The notes under the pieces are model-generated. The model was not told the DNA's origin, ran no database searches, and worked only from the letters and a program-made list of their open reading frames with translations. The position numbers and the translations under genes are program-made. A DNA stretch of 64,000 nt from Hyphodiscus hymeniophilus (lineage: Eukaryota > Ascomycota > Leotiomycetes > Helotiales > Hyphodiscaceae), in the NCBI GenBank assembly GCA_016508695.1, contig VNKQ01000010.1, positions 1,550,001 through 1,614,000 of the forward strand, in the 5' to 3' direction. Position 1 is the stretch's first letter. Each line of letters opens with the position of its first letter. Below are positions 1 through 11,856 of the stretch, piece by piece.

Positions 1-2176
1 GTCAGAACCAGGCAACGAGGGCGCATCACAGAACTTACTCCATCACTGAGGTCCTGCACCAAATCTTTGACTTCCAGTTCTCTTGACTCAATCTTGGTAT
101 TCAACCTGCGACGTCAGGTCAGTCCCGAATCGGCCGACATTCGTATTCAAGGGATGTACACACCACTTTGTAAAGGTCTTCTGCTGGACGGTGATCCATT
201 TCTGCTGCTCTGCAAAAGCCATCTTCGTCCGAAAGACTTGATCATGCAGCGCCTCCACCGCTTTTAAAACCAGCTCAACCTAGTTCTGATGTGGAGGGAG
301 ACTGTTTCTGCGCGGCTTGAACTTTCGTCTCGTCCCTTACTCTACCAGGCGGTACCTCACTATTGTCGCTCCGTTTGTAGTAGATCTTAAGTGAGTAGTG
401 AGTTTTCTAGATCCAGAAGCTTCTCTCTGCGAGTCACAACGAGACGTTATCTTTGATGTTGGTGCGATTGTGGATAAGGGTTTTAGGCCGGACCAGTGTT
501 GTTGTTGACGTCGTATCCGAAGATGTCGGTGGACGGGCAACGAGAGCCCGCTTTGCCGAGAGAAATTGTTTCCCATTTCATTTCATTTTCATTCACAATC
601 GGATTCGATAAAAACTGCCCAAAGTTGGCTTTCAAGAAAAACAGATAATCCGGTCCATCAGGTAGGGGAATGGCTTTATGTGCAAAGGCAGCAAATCTTT
701 GCCTCATCTAGTGATGCGAACTTGCGTAAACCACAGACCAGCAGGCTGATACTGTACTAATGTATCAAATCGATTCGTGCTCCAAATGGCTACTGCATAA
801 TACTAAGAGTGGTATCAGATAAAGCGAATGAGCATCTGTCGATCTGGAGCTGAAAAAGATACCAGCATCAGAAAGCAGAATGAGACCTTCTGTGAAGTAG
901 CAATTGAATTTAAACAGTCTGTTGCGCCCAATGACTCTACTGGAATTAAACGTGGAAGTCAGAGATGGGATTGCCTCACGTCCTATATTGTTACACTTGT
1001 TCCTCGAATATTCGGCCAGGCCCAAACGGGTAGAAGCGCAAGCAGGACTCCAAAAGTTTGAAAGCAGTCTTTCTAACTGCCAACCCTTCTCCCGTGCCTG
1101 AGAACTTGAACTACGGGGCTTGTACTTACCAAGCCAATATTTTAACTGGCACTTCAGCCACGTTGGTCGCCGCTCTGTTCTAAGTCATACATGCAGAATA
1201 TACTAGTCCCAAATTTCGCATATATTTGCCTCTATCCCTGTGGTTGATACACACGCCCCGCAATAACCGTGCTGTTATCGTCTTATGATTGTTATTCCGT
1301 GTAATATATATCCATGCCTGGCAAGAGCCTTAAGCTACGTCGGTGATGGCGTAGTCTTCAGAGTACGAAATAGTATCTCCTCAGGGCAAGAAAGATTTAC
1401 CGGTCTTCGCCTTTCTTTTCTGCTTTTGTCTATTGGTGTTTGGTATTATCGATCTTATTCCACACAGTCGAGAGCAATTTAGTGCATGTCTCTTACACCA
1501 TATGATAGCAATGCTGACTACCGGAATCTAATACGACAGATCCAGGATCCTACACTAACAATTTGTTTATGGAAATAATCAGTTATTGAATACTATGAGC
1601 GAGCACCGCAACAATTATGCCCATTGCCTGGCTTTTTAGGGGCAGAGTCTGGCTCACATGACTTGTAGCAACTTTGCAATTTCTTTCTTAACTTGCATTC
1701 CACAAAGGACCTCTATTGGAACAACGCCCTTTGTCCTAGGAGAATATTTAAAAATTTGTCTAATTGCTCAAAGGTCTGAAGTGATGTCACAAAGAAACAA
1801 TTTCTGCGATAACTTTTATGGGAGAGTCTACAGCGCAGTGCTGTACCTTAGTCTTTGGGGTAATCACCTAGTCCGCGTTTCCGTCAAACAATCGGATTTC
1901 ATATGACCCCAAGTGGCTTTGCAAAGTCTCGACTGAGGCATCTCCTGAGAAATCTCCCTATTATCGCGATGAATCCGAGAAGGACTGAAAGTCGATCAAG
2001 TCACGAGTATTGGGATTCTTTCTTCGAACAGTTGCCTTGTTGTACCTCGCACAAAGTTTTGACCCCCATTCGTTCTGCTTCTGAACAAGGTTCCAAGCTG
2101 GACTGTTCAATGGTATTGATAGGTTATGCAACAATCGAAGGCTATCAGCCCGTTTGGCTCACTTCTCTTCTCCCAC
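1..2176. other. No recognisable gene
   Basis: Only short open frames are present, none with a recognisable domain or a convincing exon chain on either strand. The region is moderately AT-rich. Its right end is the upstream region of the CCC1-like gene. No tRNA-like or tandem-repeat structure was noticed. Confidence 0.5.
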
Positions 2177-2183
2177 TATATAA
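2177..2183 (+). promoter_or_regulatory. TATA box of the CCC1-like gene
   Basis: TATATAA followed by a long CT-rich tract up to about 2250, a common fungal core-promoter arrangement. It lies downstream of the first in-frame ATG of the open frame (2126), which argues that translation starts later, at 2324. Confidence 0.55.
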
Positions 2184-2323
2184 GTATTCTTCTATATCCT
2201 ACGTTTGCTTCCTTTCCTTCTTTCCTATCTTCCGCATCCATCTTCTCGTTCCTCATGGTTGTGACTGGGAACATATCTCAAACACAACGAAACGCCTCCT
2301 CACTCGCATATCTCGACGGTAAA

Positions 2324-3307
2324 ATGAGTCTCTCAAGTAACACTGCTCAGGCTCCCCACTTGGTCAAAGTTTACGACCACAACGGAACTGATGTGGGATT
2401 CGAGATGGTCACTAGATCCAACACAGAGCCGGTCTCTGGGTTGAAAAGAACACACACGCCTCAGATGCCCCTATCCAGCCATCCACCCACCGTAAATGGC
2501 AAACCTTGGTCCTACACTCAATTGAGTTCCCATGCCCGCCTTCAAGCCGAAACTAGTGAGAAGGATACGACGATTCGGCCATTGGAACCTCTTGGTAACG
2601 AGATAGTCAAGCAACAAAAGAGCCGCAAAATCCGTAGTGACATGGCCAGAAATTTCATCATCGGATTCGCTGACGGATCAACAGTTCCGTTCGCCTTAAC
2701 TGCTGGCTTGAGCTCGGTCACTAACAGAAAAACCATCATAGCAGCTGGCCTACTCGAACTTGTTGTAGGTGCAATATCCATGGCTGTGGGTGCCGGTCTT
2801 GCAGCACAACACGAAAGGCAAGAATTCTTAACAAAAGAAAAGCGGGGGTCAAAACGCCTCGAGACAGAGCCCGATGAGGTAGCTGAGGATATTGCTGAAA
2901 TCTTCCGTGGCTTCGAGATCGAGAAAGAGAACCTGCGACCCTTCCTTCACGCTCTTGTGAAGAAACCCAAGTCATACCTGCATTTTGTAATGGAGTTCAA
3001 ATATCAAATCCAGAAGCCATCCATCAGTCGGGTGTTCATCTCTGCTGGAACAATGGCTCTCGCGTATGCAATTGCTGGTGCTCTCCCAATGATTCCATAT
3101 TTCATTACGGCACTGAAGATCAGACACGCACTCTTCATCTCTATCGGCATAGCCGTCGTTGAGTTCTTCTTGCTAGGATTCCGTAATGGCTACGCCGCAG
3201 GGGGTACTTATAAGACCGGGCTTGTAGGAGCCCTCATGACGCTTGTCGGAGGAGGGGTCGCTATCGGGGCTTCTTATACACTCAGAGTTAATATCAATAA
3301 AAACTAG
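2324..3307 (+). CDS. CCC1: CCC1/VIT1-family vacuolar iron/manganese transporter
   Basis: A 327-aa single-exon protein of the VIT/CCC1 family, which moves cytosolic Fe2+ or Mn2+ into the vacuole. Residues 1-105 are a polar, Pro/Ser/Thr-rich cytosolic tail. The first membrane segment carries the family motif GFADGSTVPFALTAGLSS (about 114-131), and ELVVGAISMAVGAGLA follows in the second. A charged, Glu-rich loop (about 160-235) matches the cytosolic metal-binding domain of VIT proteins. Three hydrophobic segments follow, the last containing GGTYKTGLVGAL. The open frame extends upstream, but the ATG at 2324 has A at -3 and lies below the TATA box, so I prefer it. The ATG at 2255 is an alternative. 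Metal specificity (Fe versus Mn) cannot be told from sequence. Confidence 0.85.
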   Translation: MSLSSNTAQAPHLVKVYDHNGTDVGFEMVTRSNTEPVSGLKRTHTPQMPLSSHPPTVNGKPWSYTQLSSHARLQAETSEKDTTIRPLEPLGNEIVKQQKSRKIRSDMARNFIIGFADGSTVPFALTAGLSSVTNRKTIIAAGLLELVVGAISMAVGAGLAAQHERQEFLTKEKRGSKRLETEPDEVAEDIAEIFRGFEIEKENLRPFLHALVKKPKSYLHFVMEFKYQIQKPSISRVFISAGTMALAYAIAGALPMIPYFITALKIRHALFISIGIAVVEFFLLGFRNGYAAGGTYKTGLVGALMTLVGGGVAIGASYTLRVNINKN

Positions 3308-3839
3308 AGAATGGACGGGTACTGAGCGTTCAAGAACTAAAAGCCCATATTGACCCTAATAATTGAGTAAGAAGAAGCATCTCCTTTGCTGTATTCTGAG
3401 TCTTTCTGACAAATGCCAAAACAGTACGCTATTCGGATGTGAATACAATTTCTATCCCATATCCTCAATGCATCATTAGAACCGTGTAAATCTATCCCAT
3501 GTCTATCACGAAATTCTTGAAGGCTCTTCCTCGTAGTTGCTATTGCAGCCCTTCAACCAAAGCGGTTTGCCACATTTCTGAGCTATTAGCAAAGTGATCC
3601 TCAGTAACTTTAAAATCCGCCCACGTAGTTTGTTGAATATGACCAAGTCTGCAAAGGGCGATGCCGTATAAGACTTACCACTATCACCATTTCGTGGGTT
3701 GTACGAAAGCCCCAAGGGTGGGGTACTGGATAGAATGACGTTATGTGGGGAAGCTCCTCCTCAATACTTTAGCACCTCTAGGTACGAGCTTGATGAAAGT
3801 CCAAAGAACTTTTGTATAAAAGCGAAGTCAATAGCAACA
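3308..3839. other. Intergenic, upstream of the lamB-like gene
   Basis: Holds the 3' flank of the transporter gene and the promoter of the following gene. The lamB frame stays open upstream to 3699, but those codons show no family similarity and are taken as leader. No other feature seen. Confidence 0.5.
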
Positions 3840-4670
3840 ATGTCTGGACTCGTAGAGAAGATCGAGATCAACTGCGATATGGGAGAAGGCTTTGGCCGAT
3901 GGAAGATGGTAACGAGCCCTCTCATATATTCCTTCGCTCGACTGTGGATAACCTCTTCCTCACAGGGACCAGACGACGAACTCATAAAATACATTGACGT
4001 CGCGAACATAGCATGTGGATTTCATGCTGGTGATCCGTCGCTCATGCTGAAAACCGTCCGTCTAGCCAAAGCCCACAACGTGAAGATTGGCGCGCATCCC
4101 GGACTACAAGATCTCTTCGGATTCGGGCGTCGCAAAATCCAAGTTGATCCTGAAGACATGTATGCGTCAATACTTTACCAAGTTGGGGCATTGAAGGCAT
4201 TCCTAGAAGCAGAGGGTGTCCCTTTGAATCACATCAAGCCTCACGGAGAGCTCTTTTTCTATATGCAAAGGGACAAGGTGATCATGGATGCGGTGCTAAG
4301 GGCAGTGGCTGTTTACAAGGTCCCTGTTTATGCATGCAAGAATGAGATGCAGAAGGAGATGTGTGCGAAATATGGATTGCCATTCCAAGAGGAGTTATAC
4401 GTTGACATTGACTATACGTCTGACGGGGCCTTGGTGCCAGTTGCGGAGAGCAAAGCAGCTACGCCAAAACTGATCTCCGAGAGAATTACAAAATGTGCAG
4501 AATCAGACCATAGGGATCATAACGAAGGAGGCGCGTTCAAATTGGGTTTTGGAGGTAGACCGTTCAGTATCTGTCTGCACTCAGATATGCCCACAGCCCT
4601 AGAGAATGCGAAAGCAGGGAGAAAGGCTGTGGATGAGGCTAATGCGAAGCTTTTCCCCCAGTCAAAATAA
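3840..4670 (+). CDS. lamB: LamB/YcsF (PxpA-type) lactam utilisation protein
   Basis: Two exons, 3840-3908 and 3966-4670, give 257 aa. The 57-nt intron is a multiple of three, so the frame reads through it. Removing it restores the conserved run from CDMGEGFGRWKM into GPDDELIKYIDVANIACGFH. Other family motifs are CGFHAGDP, GAHPGLQDLFGFGRR and IKPHGELF. In bacteria the family member PxpA acts with PxpB and PxpC as an ATP-dependent 5-oxoprolinase. In Aspergillus nidulans the family's namesake belongs to the lam locus for 2-pyrrolidinone use. The next gene carries PxpB/PxpC-like domains fused to a biotin carboxylase, so the two proteins probably work together on a lactam. Whether the substrate is 5-oxoproline or 2-pyrrolidinone cannot be decided here. 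Confidence 0.85.
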   Translation: MSGLVEKIEINCDMGEGFGRWKMVTSPLIYSFARLWITSSSQGPDDELIKYIDVANIACGFHAGDPSLMLKTVRLAKAHNVKIGAHPGLQDLFGFGRRKIQVDPEDMYASILYQVGALKAFLEAEGVPLNHIKPHGELFFYMQRDKVIMDAVLRAVAVYKVPVYACKNEMQKEMCAKYGLPFQEELYVDIDYTSDGALVPVAESKAATPKLISERITKCAESDHRDHNEGGAFKLGFGGRPFSICLHSDMPTALENAKAGRKAVDEANAKLFPQSK

Positions 4671-5041
4671 GATATTGTCAGTAATCAATGTTCACCAAAA
4701 GTTATGCTCCAAATCGTTTCCAAAGCGTCTTTGACATCTAAAACAAATCCTACTGTTGTGAAAGCAGGCATTAATTCTCCTTGCAAAGCCAAATCTCCGA
4801 AATACCCAGAATCAACTACCGTTCGGTGAACTCTCGATACTTCTATATTTCGATATGGAATATATGTTTTTACCACGCATACGCAAGAATGGGGGCTGAC
4901 GTAGTTGCTCTACTCTCCCCCTCTACGGGGCTTATCTCTTATCGACCCCAGGTCTTGGTACCCCTCAGCCGAGTGTAGAACATCTGCTGGAGAACGAACC
5001 ACAGCCTTATTTTATCTCCGTATCGATGTTGAGACTAGAAT
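4671..5041. other. Intergenic between the lamB-like and carboxylase genes
   Basis: A 371-nt gap between two genes read in the same direction. It presumably holds the terminator of the first and the promoter of the second. No motif stands out. Confidence 0.45.
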
Positions 5042-8000
5042 ATGGAATATACATTCTCTCACCTCAGCAAAGTCCTCGTCGCTAATCGAGGAGAAATCGC
5101 AGTTCGTCTGATAAAGGCCTGCAAGAAGGTGGGCTTGAAAAGTGTTTCGATTTACACGGATTCAGATGCAACTTCTCTTCATGCATCACTAGCTGATGAG
5201 AATATCCTTTTGCCCGGTGAGAATGCAAATGGATATTTAGATACGTTAGCACACTCTTCTATACTTCAATATCACACCATTGACGTGCCCTAGAGCTGAA
5301 ATCCTCAACATATGCCAACGATTAAACGTCGAAGCGATCATTCCGGGCTATGGCTTCCTTAGTGAAGATGCTTCATTTGCCCAAAAAGTTGTGGATGCTG
5401 GGATGGTATTCGTTGGACCTAGTTCAGAGTCCATGACGGAGATGGGTCAAAAGCATCGAGCGAGAGACTTAGCCGTTTCTGCTGAAGTACCTGTTGTGCC
5501 CGGTACTAAGCTACTAGATTCGCAAGATGCTGCTTTGGAAGCTTCAAAGAAGTTGGGATTTCCAGTAAGATGTCCTCGATCTTCTCCACAGGAGTCAGAA
5601 TTAATCAGGTGCAGATCATGCTCAAAGCCACAGGCGGAGGAGGCGGAATGGGCCTACAGGTTTGCCACAACGAAGAGGAGATCGCAACCGCATTTAATAA
5701 AGTTAAAAGTAGAGGTGAAACACTCTTCAATAACGCGGGAGTCTTTCTGGAAAAGTATTATCCCCAAAGTCGACACATCGAGGTCCAGATCTTTGGGAAT
5801 GGAACCGATGTTGTTCACTTCGGGGAACGGGAATGCAGCATCCAGAGACGGCATCAAAAGGTAGCTCCCTGTCTCCGTGCAATGGCTCGTCTGCTGATGG
5901 AAAGAAAATCAGGTAATCGAAGAGTGCCCAAGCGCCTTCGTCCAGAAGCGCCCAGGCATGCGCGAAAAGCTCACCAAATGCGCGACGGCCTACGCTTTAC
6001 AGCTGAAATACAAGTCAGCTGGAACGATTGAATTCCTTGTAGATGATGAGACTGGAGACTTCTTCTTTCTTGAGATGAATACAAGACTCCAAGTAGAACA
6101 TGGTATTACTGAATTGTGCTATGAAGTTGACTTAGTGGCACTTATGCTTCAGCAAGCGGATTGCGAGAAGGGAGGCAAGAAGGGACTATCATCTGAATTC
6201 CTTCACTCATTGCAGAAAGACGTTCCAACTGGGGCAGCGATTGAGGCGAGAGTTTATGCAGAAGTTCCGTACAGGAATTATGCGCCAAGTCCTGGACTAT
6301 TACAGGCGGTTCAGTGGCCGGAAGGAGAGGGTATCCGAATTGATACTTGGGTGAAAACAGGGCAGAGAATTGCCTCATTTTATGGTGCGTGTGTCCTAAG
6401 AGCATTGAGACAAATACTAACCTCACCAGATCCCCTGATTGCGAAAATTATGGTCCACGCCAGTGACAGGCAATCTGCGTGCACGAAAATGGCAAAAGTC
6501 CTGTCCGAATCGACGCTTCAGGGGCCGCCCACTAACATCCATTTTCTAGCGGATGTTATATCGTCGAAACGTAAGATGGTCTCGTGACCATTCTCTAAAA
6601 CAGTATTGCTGACAACATGCTAGCTTTCTCTGACGGCGAAACTCTAACGAATTTCCTCGAAACAAAGTTCAGCTATGAGCCCCACGCAATCGACGTCCTC
6701 TCACCGGGATCATTCACCACAGTGCAAGATTTCCCAGCCAGAGCAACTAGTGGGCATGGAATTCCGAAGGGAGGACCAATGGATAATCTCTCATCGAGAG
6801 GTGAGAACATCCCGCCTGCCACTTTTTGAGTACTGAGCCCATAATGTGTAGTTGCAAATGTTCTGGTCGGCAACAAGCCGGGCATGGAAGTTTTGGAAAT
6901 GACTTTAACTGGCCCAGAGCTGCTTTTCACGGCACCCGCTGTGTATGCTGTCTGTGGCGCTCCTGTTTCGGTCACTGTCGATGGCGAAGAAAAGTCTATG
7001 TGGTCGAGACTTACGATCCAAGCAGGTCAAAAGCTGAAGATCGGAAAAATAGAGAACGGTGGTTTGAGGTTCTATCTAGCCGTGAAAGGAGGCTTTCCAG
7101 AAATGTGAGTCTTCCACCTAGGATGAGCGATTTGGGCTATAAATTGATGGCATCAGTCCATTATATCTTGGATCCAAAGCCGGGACTCCCAGTCTTGGTT
7201 TTGGAGGAACTCAGGGCAGGCAGCTACAGATGGGAGACTGGATTGAGCTCCATCGCGAGACCAAAGATTGGGCTGAGACCACAGACTTATTCACACTTCC
7301 GAAAGCGTGCATCCCGGATTTCGATATCTCAGATATCTACTGCATGCATGGACCTCACGATTCCGACGATTTCATGACCGAGAAGGACAAGCGAATGCTT
7401 TATAGCACTGCGTGGAAAATCGGGCACAACTCTAATCGAACTGGTATTCGACTTGTCGGACCCGTACCAGAATGGAGCAGGAAGGACGGCGGAGAAGGGG
7501 GCTCGCATCCCTCTAATATTTTCGATTATGGATATCCATCCCCTGGTGGAATCAACTGGGGAGGTGACTCTTCGGTGATTTTCTCAATGGATAGCCCTGA
7601 TTTGGGGGGCTTGTTATGCTCGTCAACAGTCATTTCTGCTGATCTTTGGAGATTAGGACAGGTCAAGCCTGGTGGGTATTTAAAGCTTAGACCTACCAGC
7701 TTTGAACTGGCCCTGGAGTTGACGAGTCGAGTTGAGAAGTTCATCCAAGATATGCAAGCGTTCGTCGATGGACAGTCTAAGACTGTCCCAAAGTTGGACC
7801 TGACGTTGCCAAATTCGGGCCTGGAGGAGGGGAAATCAGACGCAATTTTAAGAAAATTTCCCGCGGACAACGAACGCCACCAAGTAGTTTATAGACAGGT
7901 GAGTCCTCCGATATCAGAGAGTTTCTGTGAGACCAACATTTCTTTAGGGAGGAGACTCTTTTCTCCTCGTCGAGATCGGAACCCAGACCGTCGATGTTCG

Positions 8001-9214
8001 AGTCACCACTCGCATCAGACTTCTAGTCGAGAAATTACAAAAGCTGAAAAATCCAAAACTAGTTATGAATCCTAACGTTGGCTGTATGTTAAATCTTCTT
8101 CTCAAATTCACACATTCACTCACCTTGTAAAGCTGTCATGATACAATTCGATCCCAAATCCATTACTCAAAACGACCTCCTAAACCTTGTTCACGATGCC
8201 GAAAGTTCCATTCAAGCGACAGTCGACATCAAAATCCCTTGCCGCGAGATCTACGTCCCAGTAGTCTTCGATCACCCCGATATTGCCGCCTCTGAGAAGC
8301 GATACATCGAAACCAATCGACCTACCGCAGTCTACCTCCCCGACAACGTGGAATATCTACGAACCAACAACGGTCTCTCCACCCGCCGAGAAACCTTCGA
8401 AACACTGCTCAAATCCCCGTACTTAATCGTCGCGGTGGGTTTCCTAGTCGGAACACCGATTCTCTTCCCTCTCGAACCGATGAGCGGTATCGTAGGTCAG
8501 AAATACAATCCCACTCGCGTCTCTACCCCCGGCGGTACGATTGGCATGGGTGGGTCACTCTTCGCCATCTATCCCGTCGAGGCGCCGGGCGGGTACATGA
8601 TGTTTGCGCGGACGATGGAATGCTGGGACTCATTCGGCAGCGGTCCGAGTTTCTCGCCTACACGCCCATGGCTGTACGAACCATTCGATATCGTACGCTA
8701 TCATGAAGTCAGCGTCAAGGAATACGACAATTTGATGCTCGACTATAAACGCGGTAACTACAAATTCGACATCCGAGACGGTGTCTTCGACCTAGCAGAG
8801 ATCTATTCCGTCTTCGAGAATTCGAAATCAGACCGCGGCGTGAAAGAGTTCCGGGAGCGCCAACGCAAGGCCGTCGTAGAGAATCTAGCGATTGAGAAGA
8901 GGCTGTATGGAGAGTGGGTTGCGGCACAAGAGGCGGAGAAGGAGAAAGAGGCGGAACGTGTAAAGGAGATGATGAATGCAGAACCCTCGATCACGATTAA
9001 TAGTCCCATCGATGCCAACGTGTGGAAGGTGCTGGTTGAGCCTGGGGATGTGTTGGAGGAGGGTCAGGTGGTGGCTATCCTGGAGGCGATGAAGATGGAG
9101 ATTAACGTGCTGTGTGAGGGAGAGGCGGTTGGGAAGAAGGTTGAGGCTATTGCGAGCAAGCCGGGGAGTGTTGTGCAACCTGGGGCCTGGATTGTTGTTG
9201 TGAAAGCTGAATAA
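5042..9214 (+). CDS. Urea-carboxylase-like biotin carboxylase/AHS2/AHS1 fusion
   Basis: Ten exons: 5042-5244, 5294-5564, 5615-5860, 5913-6384, 6430-6570, 6624-6800, 6852-7104, 7157-7898, 7948-8083, 8133-9214, giving 1240 aa. All introns are 45-53 nt. Domain order is biotin carboxylase (about 1-445: VLVANRGEIAVR, ATGGGGGMG, ECSIQRRHQKV, MNTRLQVEHG), AHS2/KipA-like (about 460-770: GKGIP-type PKGGPMD, GPELLF), AHS1/KipI-like (about 830-1080: GQKYNPTR, TPGGTIGMGGS) and a C-terminal biotinyl domain with EAMKM (biotinyl Lys about 1201). This is the urea carboxylase layout without the N-terminal amidase of fungal DUR1,2. It follows a lamB-like gene on the same strand, which favours lactam or 5-oxoproline opening over urea use. 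The first exon join (GYLD then AEIL) and every later join restore family motifs. The acceptor of intron 2 could alternatively be 5608. Confidence 0.85.
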
Positions 9215-9682
9215 GGTTGAGGAAGGGTTGGATGGATTGAATATAAGATTCTAGCGTTGCGTGATATCAATCTTGCCTCAAGTGACCCCACAGGGCCGCC
9301 GACAGCTTACCAACACAGCAATATTGAATTGGGTGGGTAGTGGTATCGTGAGAAAGAGGATGGATGAAGATAAATCACTCAGTAGAACGTTTCCGTCATA
9401 AAACACTCCGTCATACCTTCACTTGCCCAACCAACAGCAATACGGAAACAAGTCGAGAATTGGATGATTTTCGCATCCCTTCTTTTGTTTCGTAAACAAA
9501 ATGTCAATTTGAAGTTGATGGTCTTCAGAGTAGTGGGTAGGCTACGAATCATAAAAAACCTTTTCAAGTCTTCTGATTCCGTGCGGTGGCGGTGGTGCTA
9601 AACTAGACATTATGAAGTGAAAACTGGCTCGGAAATGCCAAACGCAAACTCTGAGACAACCAAGACCAGCAATATCATGTAT
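9215..9682. other. 3' intergenic between convergent genes
   Basis: Separates the 3' ends of the carboxylase (plus) and the unrecognised gene (minus). No coding potential or structured RNA recognised. Confidence 0.45.
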
Positions 9683-10549
9683 TCATGTCCAGTACTTCGC
9701 CAATTTCTCAGCCGCATGTCCGAGATTCGACCTCTCGCCGGTGATTGTGATCAACCTCACCCCGCCTCTCTCCAAACTTGAGGCCAAATTACACTTCGTG
9801 TCCGCGGATATCGCATTCCATCTGCTCTTGCTCCCACCAGCACACAGAGCATCATACTGCGCCTCCGGGATCGAGATCTGCTTTGATCGCCACATACCCT
9901 TGATACCCTTTTCAGGAGTATTCCACTTGTTGCCCTTATATTTGAGTGTATCATGCGCCCAGCCATCTATGGCTTTTATCACGTTCACAGCATTCTGAGA
10001 GTGATCCGAGGTGCTGTAAGAAGCTTTGAGCTGGACGATCTCAACGTTGGGTAGCTTTGAGCCAGGATTTTTGATTGCATTGTTTACAAGCACCTTTTTC
10101 AGCCTTTCCAGCTCCTCCTTTACGCTTTTTCGAAAGCAGATCATATAGTCCCAATACATATGATCCATGCTGACGCCCTGGATCTTCCGATTCGCTGCCC
10201 GCGCGTAGACATAGTCTGTCTCATCAGAGTTGAACTTGTTGGAGAGAACGAGTTTCAGGGCTCGGAGAGAGGTGTTATCGTTTTTGATAGATGTGCTGGA
10301 GCGGAGTTTGGCACCCTTTAGGACATTGGTACGTGTGAGATGTGTGTCTATCGTGGATCCTGCCGAGGCAACGTCACGGAAGATAGTGTGGACGTCTGAA
10401 GTGTTGTTCCGGCCTGCAAGGCGGAGGATCTCGAGATAGGCTAGAGCGCAGGTCGCTTGGTCTGTAGTGTGTAAACAGATGTTGGAGAACTCAAAGACAG
10501 ATTACTGACCATTGTTCTCTTTGTCGACACAAAGGATTCGAGTAGACAT
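9683..10549 (-). CDS. Unrecognised 272-aa protein
   Basis: Two exons on the minus strand, 10549-10510 and 10461-9683, with a 48-nt intron (10462-10509). The ATG is followed by STRILCVDKEN, and the join gives DQATCALAYLEIL. There is no signal peptide or clear membrane segment. The middle is rich in Lys, Asn and Asp. The C-terminal third has conserved-looking Trp and Cys residues, and a tail in which Gly and Arg alternate with hydrophobic residues (RLITITGERSNLGHAAEKL). I do not recognise a family. The long frame on both sides of a well-formed intron supports a real gene. Confidence 0.6.
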
Positions 10550-11196
10550 TCTGCTTGTTGGCGTAATATGACTACAGGATGTGCAGGAGAAATGACGGGT
10601 GCCGAGTTCTTGGATATTGACTAGAGGAGTGATTGGAGATTCTCTTGAAGGGTTCAACGTGAACTCAAATGAGGTTGCGCGCGAGATAGCTACAAACTTA
10701 TAGACAATCCATCTTCAAAGCAAGCAGCTCAGCCTTAGAATGGTGGAGCTCATTATTTTTTTGACTTCAAGAAAAATTCAGGCAACAGTGGCGTTCTGGA
10801 GAAGGTTGGAACTTTCGTCGACTCTGATTGAGAGATTCAGGTTGGGGGATGGCTCAGCCTTGCGGCCAATGCAAGTCGTGCATATGGCTGAGCAATAGCT
10901 ACATTGACCAGACAATGACATGATGCTTGATGATTCGATGCTCCGATGCTTCGATATTTACCTTTGTCGGCTATCAACAGCCGAGAGACATTATATGTTG
11001 ATAATGATCTTAGAGATAGAGTGGAAGGGCACATATGGAAGAGGCCTTTGATAGCAGGAGGTCAAGGCTGTACAGAGGACAGGGAAGGCGCAGCCTCTCG
11101 CTTCAGCCACCCTATCTATCTATCGACCCCACCAAAGCTCCTCGGAGTTCTGAATAGCTTCATACCCCACGATCTGCGTCTGCCTTCCAAACACAC
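10550..11196. other. Divergent intergenic region
   Basis: Lies between the unrecognised gene (minus) and the DUF4202 gene (plus), so it holds both promoters. Near 10920-10950 there is a short run of repeated gatgcttgatgattcgatgc-like units. Nothing else recognised. Confidence 0.4.
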
Positions 11197-11202
11197 TATA
11201 TA
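11197..11202 (+). promoter_or_regulatory. TATA box of the DUF4202 gene
   Basis: TATATA about 70 nt upstream of the ATG at 11269, followed by a CT-rich leader and a CACAATGG start context. Confidence 0.5.
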
Positions 11203-11268
11203 TCCAGTCCCCTGCAAATTCCCCTCTGCCTTTACAATCCTCCACAGTCCATCTCTTCACCCGCCACA

Positions 11269-11856
11269 ATGGCAGCGGAAAACTACCTAGCAGCCATCTC
11301 CCTCATTGACGAAGCGCATGCCCAAGACCCTAATATCACCATCATCAACAACGAATCCATCCCCTACGAACTCCACTACGCCCAACAGATGTCCCATTAC
11401 CTCTCCCTACGATCACCGCAAGCCTCACCAATCCTCAAAGTCGCAATCCGCGCACAACATTTCCGGCGGTGGGAAATCGCACGCTCCACATACCCGATGA
11501 CCAAACCGGGCTATTTCGCGTGGCGCACGTTTCTGAAGAAGCGCCAAGCAGACCTCGCATCCGCCATATGCTTAGGATGCAATTTCACAAGTGAAGAGGC
11601 GGAGGAGGTCGCGAGACTGATACGGAAAGAAGATCTGAGAAGTAATGAGGAGACGCAGGTGTTGGAGGATGTGGCTTGTTTGGTGTTCTTGGATGATCAG
11701 TATGAAGCGTTTGAGAAGGAGCATGATGAGGAAAAGATCATCGGGATACTGAGGAAGACATGGGGGAAGATGAGCGAGCGAGGGCACGAGTTGGCGTTGG
11801 AGATCAAAATGTCGGATGAGTGTAAGGGGTTGATTGGGAAGGCGCTTGCTGGTTAA
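11269..11856 (+). CDS. DUF4202-domain protein
   Basis: A single-exon 195-aa soluble protein that matches the fungal/bacterial DUF4202 family along its whole length. It shows YELHYAQQMSHYLSLRSP near the N-terminus, then RAQHFRRWEIARSTYPMTKPGY, then EETQVLEDVACLVFLDDQYE, and a helical C-terminus ending GKALAG. The conserved His, Asp and Glu residues in helical context suggest an HD-like metal site, but that is inference and the biochemical role is not known to me. The gene is intact and of usual length. The start has a good context. Confidence 0.8.
   Translation: MAAENYLAAISLIDEAHAQDPNITIINNESIPYELHYAQQMSHYLSLRSPQASPILKVAIRAQHFRRWEIARSTYPMTKPGYFAWRTFLKKRQADLASAICLGCNFTSEEAEEVARLIRKEDLRSNEETQVLEDVACLVFLDDQYEAFEKEHDEEKIIGILRKTWGKMSERGHELALEIKMSDECKGLIGKALAG

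Noticed and set aside
5042..9214. Fungal urea amidolyase DUR1,2
   Set aside because: The N-terminal amidase (allophanate hydrolase) domain is absent and the neighbour is LamB/YcsF, so a lactam-linked role is preferred.
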